Shown piece by piece: positions 59,154-64,000 of a stretch of DNA of 64,000 bases; position 1 is the stretch's first letter; the number at the start of each line of letters is the position of its first letter. Location: the NCBI RefSeq assembly GCF_030151085.1, contig NZ_JASLER010000035.1:60529-124528 (forward strand). The letters run 5' to 3'. The DNA comes from Bacteroides sp. Its GTDB lineage: Bacteria > Bacteroidota > Bacteroidia > Bacteroidales > Bacteroidaceae. The notes under the pieces were generated by a model. The model worked only from the letters and a program-made list of their open reading frames with translations. It ran no database searches and was not told where the DNA came from. A program made the translations under genes and the position numbers.

Positions 59154-60986
59154 TCATTTAGGCGCACCGTCATAAACAGATTGCAATGTATAAGAAGCCG
59201 ATTCAGAAAAGATGGCTTTCCGCATCACGCCTACTATCTCTTCCGCGTTATTCAGGAAGACTCCCGTAGCATGATTAAATAATCCGGAACACTCTTTACC
59301 GGCCGAAGCACTACCATTATCCCAGTAGAACGGTGCCAAACCACACTCTTTGGCAGCCTTATATACATATTCCAAATAGTATTTACGGAAAGATTCAGCA
59401 CGGCTGTCAGAACGATGCACACATCCCGTCTCACCCAAATATACCGGAACTCCTTTATCTATAAACATAGTCTTCAGTTTACCGAAAGTGTCTTTCACAT
59501 AATCTTCATCACCCCAACTATCTTTTGAACCCGCCTTTGCCGTATGTCCCCATTCTGAAAACTTGGCAGTAAGTGTATAATCAGTAGGAGCATAGTAATG
59601 CACAGATACCATCAAGCGACCGGAAACCTTATCGGTAGGCAACTTAAAGCTACCATCCACCGCATAATCAGGATTGGTGCAGTAGCTGGGGACACCCAAG
59701 AAACGGTCATTGTTATTTCCGCCTACGGCGCGCACAGCATCTACAAAGACCTGATTCCATTCATTTAACACAGCATATTGCTTACCACCGTCGGTACGGT
59801 TATCTCCCCAGCCCCAACCACCGTCATGAATCTCATTCACGCACTCAAAAACAAGGAAGTTACTCTTATTCTTGAATCGTTCGGCAATTTGTGTCCACAT
59901 AGATTTCAATTGTGCTTTAATTTGTGCATTGACATTGGCATCAGTAGCAGCTTTCTTGATGTTGAGCCAATATTGGCTATCCGCGCCATCATGATGAATA
60001 TTAACAACAGCTCTCAATCCGGCATTCTCGGCATAATTCACCACCTCAGCAACACGGTCCAGCCATACTTTTTCTATCTCATAACCCGGAGCTGTCCCGA
60101 TATGTCCCAACCAAGTCACAGGGATACGTACGGAAGTAATACCCGCAGCTGCCAGTTTATCGAATAAGGCTTGAGTAGTTGCCTGATTGCCCCATAAGGT
60201 CTCTCCTGCTACCCCATTACTATTTGCATCCAACTGGTTGCCCAAGTTCCAACCGAGCCCAAGGCTTTTGGCAACTGTCCAAGGGGTATCACCTACTATT
60301 TCATTCGGACCTTCGGGAATATCCGGCAATTCTTCACTTGCCAATTGAGCTACAGTTATAACTTGTTTCTCAAGACTTCCCAATGCGAAAGTGATGGTAC
60401 CTTCACGCGCTACATCGGTATTGGCAGCAATTTCAAAAGTCATGGTCTGTTCTGCCATGTTGCGCGTTACGGGCTTTTCTGTAATCCAACTATCGCTTAT
60501 GGTTACAGCAGGAGTACCATTGGTTTGTATCTTCACTGTAATAGTACTGCCCGATGCAGGAATGTCTTTGAATTCTTTCGTTTGAAGTTCCAGTCCTTCG
60601 GCGGCAGTCTGCATTACTTCAAAACTCTGCGAAAGATCACCGCCTTTCACGATAATGGTAGATTTACGATCGTTCGTAGTCGTATTGGGATCCACTGTAA
60701 TGGCATATTTAAGTATTATACTCGAAGTAGAAGTTTCGGCAGTAACTTTACACCAATCAGATGCACTGCTAGTCACATCTAAAACCACATTAGACTTGAT
60801 AGATAAAGTATTTATTCCTCCACTTTTAGAGAAAGTAATCCCATTACTCAGAATATTCTCAGGGATAGTAACCTCTGGTGTTACAGAACCGTCATCATCG
60901 CTGGTACATGCAACGACAAAAGAAGAAAGACATAGTGCTAAAAGAAGCAGCAGACAAAATTTAGATTGATTAATAATATTCTTCAT
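59154..60986 (-). CDS. BACON-GH5 endo-glucanase/xyloglucanase lipoprotein (second paralogue)
   Basis: 610 residues from ATG 60986. Lipobox VAC, acylated C27, then TSDDDG, again surface-export-like. Two BACON domains (about 40-225) precede a GH5 barrel with acid/base in VFECVNEIHDG and nucleophile in VYLGETGC. The GH5 part is clearly divergent from the neighbouring paralogue, but the first BACON domain is close to identical in pattern. It is the first gene of the GH5 operon, with a promoter box at 61032-61039. Probable role: second endo-xyloglucanase or mixed beta-glucanase with different cleavage preference. Confidence 0.92.
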   Translation of the reverse strand: MKNIINQSKFCLLLLLALCLSSFVVACTSDDDGSVTPEVTIPENILSNGITFSKSGGINTLSIKSNVVLDVTSSASDWCKVTAETSTSSIILKYAITVDPNTTTNDRKSTIIVKGGDLSQSFEVMQTAAEGLELQTKEFKDIPASGSTITVKIQTNGTPAVTISDSWITEKPVTRNMAEQTMTFEIAANTDVAREGTITFALGSLEKQVITVAQLASEELPDIPEGPNEIVGDTPWTVAKSLGLGWNLGNQLDANSNGVAGETLWGNQATTQALFDKLAAAGITSVRIPVTWLGHIGTAPGYEIEKVWLDRVAEVVNYAENAGLRAVVNIHHDGADSQYWLNIKKAATDANVNAQIKAQLKSMWTQIAERFKNKSNFLVFECVNEIHDGGWGWGDNRTDGGKQYAVLNEWNQVFVDAVRAVGGNNNDRFLGVPSYCTNPDYAVDGSFKLPTDKVSGRLMVSVHYYAPTDYTLTAKFSEWGHTAKAGSKDSWGDEDYVKDTFGKLKTMFIDKGVPVYLGETGCVHRSDSRAESFRKYYLEYVYKAAKECGLAPFYWDNGSASAGKECSGLFNHATGVFLNNAEEIVGVMRKAIFSESASYTLQSVYDGAPK

Positions 60987-61031
60987 AATGCATTTAAGTG
61001 TATTAAATTTCAAATGGTTAATCTGTAATGG

Positions 61032-61039
61032 CAAAAGTA
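61032..61039 (-). promoter_or_regulatory. -7 box for the GH5 operon
   Basis: Minus-strand TACTTTTG, full match, 45 bp before the GH5 start codon. No -33 TTTG at the right spacing, as is common for activator-dependent PUL promoters. Confidence 0.6.
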
Positions 61040-61137
61040 GTGCAAAGACTGCAGATACGTCCTATGATATGTTACACGGAAGGGTATCGTTTGTTTCCAA
61101 TAAGGGATAAAAGGTTATCATTTAGTGATATCCGGCA

Positions 61138-61164
61138 ATTCTCTCTTGTACAGTCAAAGAGAAT
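61138..61164. promoter_or_regulatory. Inverted repeat near the GH43 promoter (possible operator)
   Basis: ATTCTCT and AGAGAAT are separated by 13 nt, directly abutting the GH43 -7 box and covering the -33 position. The placement is that of an operator for a regulator of the divergent GH5/GH43 gap. Confidence 0.45.
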
Positions 61165-61168
61165 GCCT

Positions 61169-61176
61169 TATTTTTG
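61169..61176 (+). promoter_or_regulatory. -7 box for the GH43 gene
   Basis: TATTTTTG matches TAnnTTTG, 54 bp before the GH43 start codon, with CTTG 20 nt upstream as a weak -33. Confidence 0.5.
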
Positions 61177-61230
61177 TGAGTATGACACTCCCCCAAGTAT
61201 CTAATAAACTATTTAAAATACAATGTACTT

Positions 61231-62799
61231 ATGAGAAAGATGATGTTAATGTTAGGATTGGTTGCCAGCCTTTCTTGCTTCTCACAAAGCCAAGAAGGTT
61301 ATCAGAATCCGGTAATTCCCGGTTTCCACCCTGATCCAAGTGTGTGCCGTGTAGGCGATGATTTTTATTTGGTAAACAGTAGTTTCCAATATTTCCCCGG
61401 TGTTCCGTTGTTTCATAGTAAAGACCTTGTTCATTGGGAACAGATAGGGCACTGCCTGACACGTCCCTCGCAACTGCCGCTACACGATGCCAGTGCATGG
61501 GGAGGTATTTATGCACCCACTATTCGCTACAACGATGGCGTGTATTACATGATTACCACCAATGTATCAGATAAAGGAAACTTCATTGTCCATACCACCG
61601 ACCCGCGTGGCGAATGGTCGGAACCTATTTGGATAAAACAAGGTGGCATCGATCCGTCACTTTACTTCGAAGACGGCAAATGTTATCTGGTAAGCAATCC
61701 TTCCGTAGGTATCTTCTTGTGTGAAATCAATCCAATGACCGGAGAACAACTGACTGAATCCAAACGTATCTGGGACGGAACAGGCGGACGCCATCCCGAA
61801 GGGCCACACATTTATAAGAAAGACGGTTGGTATTATCTGTTGATTTCAGAAGGTGGCACAGAATATGGACATAAAGTAACCATTGCCCGTAGCCGCACCA
61901 TCGACGGTCCATACGACAGCAATCCTGCAAACCCAATTCTGACACATATCAACAAAAATGCGCAAAACAGTCCCATTCAAGGTACCGGACATGCCGATCT
62001 TGTTCAAGCTCCCGACGGTTCGTGGTGGATGGTATGCCTTGCTTTCCGTCCACAAAGCGGTACTCATCATCTGCTGGGACGCGAAACATTTCTTGCCCCT
62101 GTACGTTGGGACGAAAATGCTTGGCCGGTAGTCAATGGAGATGGAACCATTGCTCTTCAAATGAATGTGCCTACCCTGCCTCAGCAGCCTCTTGCCGAAA
62201 AGCCAGTACGTACCAGCTTCAAAGATGGTAAACTTGGTCAAGAATGGGTGTATGTCCGTAATAATCATCCCGGAAATTATACATTCGCTGCGGGCAAACT
62301 GCGGTTGAAAGCTACTCCTGTTAGTCTGAACAACGGAAAAGACAGCCCTACATTTGTAGGACGCCGCCAAGAACATATCGAGTTTACCGCCAGCACTTCC
62401 GTGGAGCTACAGAAAGCCTCAGCAGGAGATGAAGCCGGCTTGTCGGTTTATATGTTCGAGCCTTCTCACTATGATCTCTTTGTGAAACAACTGGCAGATG
62501 GAAAACAAGCAGTAGTACTGCGTTATCAATTGGGCGAAATGTCGCATATCGAGAAAGAAGTCGTTCTACCGCAAGGAAAAGTGCAGCTACGCGTAAAAGG
62601 GAACAATGAAGTTTATTCCTTTGAATATGCCACAGACGGCAAGAATTTCAAAGAATTGGGTAAAATGAATACACGCTATATTAGCACCGAGACAGGTGGC
62701 GGATTCACGGGCATTATGCTGGGAATGTATGCAGTATCCGGCTCGGAGACATCAAAGGCGTATGCGGATTTTGATTACTTTGACTATCAAGGGAAATAA
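61231..62799 (+). CDS. GH43 alpha-L-arabinofuranosidase/beta-xylosidase, PUL-associated
   Basis: 522 residues with a signal peptide (MRKMMLMLGLVASLSCFSQ). The five-bladed propeller shows the catalytic set: general base D35 in GFHPDPSV, the pKa-modulating aspartate in GGIDPSLYF and the acid glutamate in GRHPEGPHIY. A C-terminal beta-sandwich domain (LGQEWVYVRNNHPGNYTF onward) is typical of the GH43_12-like group used in xyloglucan loci to remove arabinose. It is the only PUL gene here on the plus strand, divergent from GH5 and convergent with the gene at the right edge. Confidence 0.92.
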   Translation: MRKMMLMLGLVASLSCFSQSQEGYQNPVIPGFHPDPSVCRVGDDFYLVNSSFQYFPGVPLFHSKDLVHWEQIGHCLTRPSQLPLHDASAWGGIYAPTIRYNDGVYYMITTNVSDKGNFIVHTTDPRGEWSEPIWIKQGGIDPSLYFEDGKCYLVSNPSVGIFLCEINPMTGEQLTESKRIWDGTGGRHPEGPHIYKKDGWYYLLISEGGTEYGHKVTIARSRTIDGPYDSNPANPILTHINKNAQNSPIQGTGHADLVQAPDGSWWMVCLAFRPQSGTHHLLGRETFLAPVRWDENAWPVVNGDGTIALQMNVPTLPQQPLAEKPVRTSFKDGKLGQEWVYVRNNHPGNYTFAAGKLRLKATPVSLNNGKDSPTFVGRRQEHIEFTASTSVELQKASAGDEAGLSVYMFEPSHYDLFVKQLADGKQAVVLRYQLGEMSHIEKEVVLPQGKVQLRVKGNNEVYSFEYATDGKNFKELGKMNTRYISTETGGGFTGIMLGMYAVSGSETSKAYADFDYFDYQGK

Positions 62800-62878
62800 C
62801 CTAAGTACATATTCATAGTAGTTCTCCGGGGCAAAGGATAAAGCTTAATGATATTCATCCTTAAACTCAGTAAATGAA

Positions 62879-62918
62879 AAGCGGGAAAGTCTTCTTTGGC
62901 ATAAAGACTTTCCCGCTT
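62879..62918. terminator. Bidirectional terminator between GH43 and the binding-protein gene
   Basis: Perfect 15-bp arms (62879-62893 and 62904-62918, AAGCGGGAAAGTCTT form) around a 10-nt loop. T-rich runs follow on both strands, serving both convergent genes. Confidence 0.88.
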
Positions 62919-62939
62919 CTTATTCAGTTAGATAGTATA

Positions 62940-64000
62940 TTATTCTACTACCAGTAAGTGGAATACTTTACGCTGGGAGGTTAGATCCTTTAGCGTTGCA
63001 GCACCATTACCATTATCCATACCCAACCATAAACCAGTAACGTTTCCGTCAGCATCCAAGTCCCAATCATATAGTTCGAGGAAGCCACCACCTACAGGAA
63101 CTCCGGCAGCTATAGGAATGATATTACCTTTATCATCGGTTTTCTCTTTATTAAACTGAAGCTCGAAGTTTAACCAACCTCCTTCATTGCCCGTTAATTC
63201 AAAGAACATATCTATATCACTCGGGAACTGTACCAAAGGCATTTCATACCAGTCGGCAGCAGAAAGGAAAGAATAAGTGGTAGTGGAGCTCACTCCCTTA
63301 TTATTTACAAATACAAGTGTACCATCGTTCTTAAAGGTCAATCGGAATTTATCAACATTGGCTATGTTGGCATCGGAATAAGTCCATCCAGTCCAATCGG
63401 GCAAAGTAGAATTTGTATAGTTCTCTTTCTTACCATCAGTAATATTATCATAAGCATGATTATTAACCCATGTACAAATAATATGCTCGTAATCTAATCT
63501 ATATGTACGGGCACTACCGCCAGTCAGTCTTGTTTTAATTACTTTATTCTGATCGACTTCGGGAGTACCACCAGCACCTACTTCAAAATGGAATGCCGAG
63601 TATTCAGACTTTTCTGTAGAACGACAACCGAGCCACATATCTGTAATATTGCCCATAACATCTGTTTTGGTCTTGATGATACGCAGTTTGTTTTCTGCTG
63701 TTGTCGTCAAATAGGTATTAGAATCCCATCCCCAATTTGTATGGCTGATTAATGCATTCAGTGGCTTATCAAAAGTGATATCATTGTTTGAATCAATCGT
63801 ATAAACACCTTCTATATCATCATTTTGATAAGATGAGAATGTATATTTACCACTAGATGCACCTGATGAAGTGAAAACCAATTTAGTAGCTGCAATCATA
63901 TCGGCATCATAAGCAGACCAACCATTATTGTAATCTTCAGGCTTAGAAAAATTATTCATCATTGATCCATCCAACGCAGCCCAATCGTACGGAGATTGTA
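62940..64000 (-). CDS. Probable surface glycan-binding protein, C-terminal part (5' end beyond window)
   Basis: The frame is open from the right edge (QSPYDWAALDGSMMNNF) to TAA at 62940, about 353 residues, so the start lies outside. It appears to hold two related beta-rich modules, each ending in a similar block: ITDMWLGCRSTEKSEYSAFHFEV and VTGLWLGMDNG ... RKVFHLLVV. No catalytic motif is visible. At the end of a SusCD-containing minus-strand operon, such proteins are usually surface glycan-binding proteins. I cannot assign it to a characterised family. Base 64000 is not the true start. Confidence 0.65.
   Translation of the reverse strand, partial: QSPYDWAALDGSMMNNFSKPEDYNNGWSAYDADMIAATKLVFTSSGASSGKYTFSSYQNDDIEGVYTIDSNNDITFDKPLNALISHTNWGWDSNTYLTTTAENKLRIIKTKTDVMGNITDMWLGCRSTEKSEYSAFHFEVGAGGTPEVDQNKVIKTRLTGGSARTYRLDYEHIICTWVNNHAYDNITDGKKENYTNSTLPDWTGWTYSDANIANVDKFRLTFKNDGTLVFVNNKGVSSTTTYSFLSAADWYEMPLVQFPSDIDMFFELTGNEGGWLNFELQFNKEKTDDKGNIIPIAAGVPVGGGFLELYDWDLDADGNVTGLWLGMDNGNGAATLKDLTSQRKVFHLLVVE

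Overview
The window looks like chromosomal DNA from a gut Bacteroides. Supporting signs are the Bacteroidetes-type promoter boxes (TAnnTTTG near -7, TTTG near -33) in front of many genes, weak or absent Shine-Dalgarno sequences, a hybrid two-component regulator, BACON-domain GH5 lipoproteins, and a xyloglucan-type polysaccharide utilization locus (PUL). The species cannot be fixed from sequence alone; a B. cellulosilyticus/intestinalis/ovatus-like relative is my inference.

Layout. 1-11.5 kb (minus strand) is a translation/transcription supercluster read in the order rpsU, tyrosine recombinase, hpf, tRNA-Thr(UGU), tRNA-Tyr, tRNA-Thr(GGU), tuf, tRNA-Trp, secE, nusG, rplK, rplA, rplJ, rplL, rpoB, rpoC (rpoC is cut by the left edge). 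11.9-14.2 kb (plus) carries an Xaa-Pro aminopeptidase and a gamma-carbonic-anhydrase-like protein. 14.3-17.1 kb (minus) is gltX-waaA. 17.2-20.0 kb (plus) holds a PgpH-like HD phosphohydrolase and a small membrane protein. 20.0-26.3 kb has a low-molecular-weight tyrosine phosphatase, a membrane protein overlapping an ECF sigma factor, an outer-membrane receptor, and priA.

26.4-42.3 kb is a mixed accessory/housekeeping stretch: a methyltransferase with a hairpin-rich leader, a coiled-coil lipoprotein plus beta-barrel pair, a small HTH protein behind a long structured leader, a porin-like protein, a GNAT acetyltransferase, a gene remnant, the Ric/ScdA iron-sulfur repair protein with DUF488, a HipA-like kinase with DUF3037 facing a divergent RecQ-like helicase, a secreted DUF362 protein, a DUF2795 protein with a PduO-type cobalamin adenosyltransferase, and a secreted serine hydrolase.

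42.4-64 kb is the PUL: GH95, GH3, GH2, GH31, a hybrid two-component system (HTCS), two BACON-GH5 lipoproteins, GH43, and the 3' part of a probable surface glycan-binding protein that runs off the right edge. The set matches stepwise xyloglucan breakdown: surface GH5 endo-cleavage, then periplasmic removal of fucose (GH95), galactose (GH2), arabinose (GH43) and xylose (GH31), with GH3 acting on the glucan core. The SusC/SusD pair is not in the window and is expected beyond 64 kb.

The most interesting unexplained items are the nested-helix RNA-like element with its own promoter upstream of the small HTH gene, the 22-bp-phased GGTCAATCGAAA repeats upstream of GH95, a scattered class of intergenic palindromes built from internal direct repeats, and the HipA-like/DUF3037/RecQ-like cluster.
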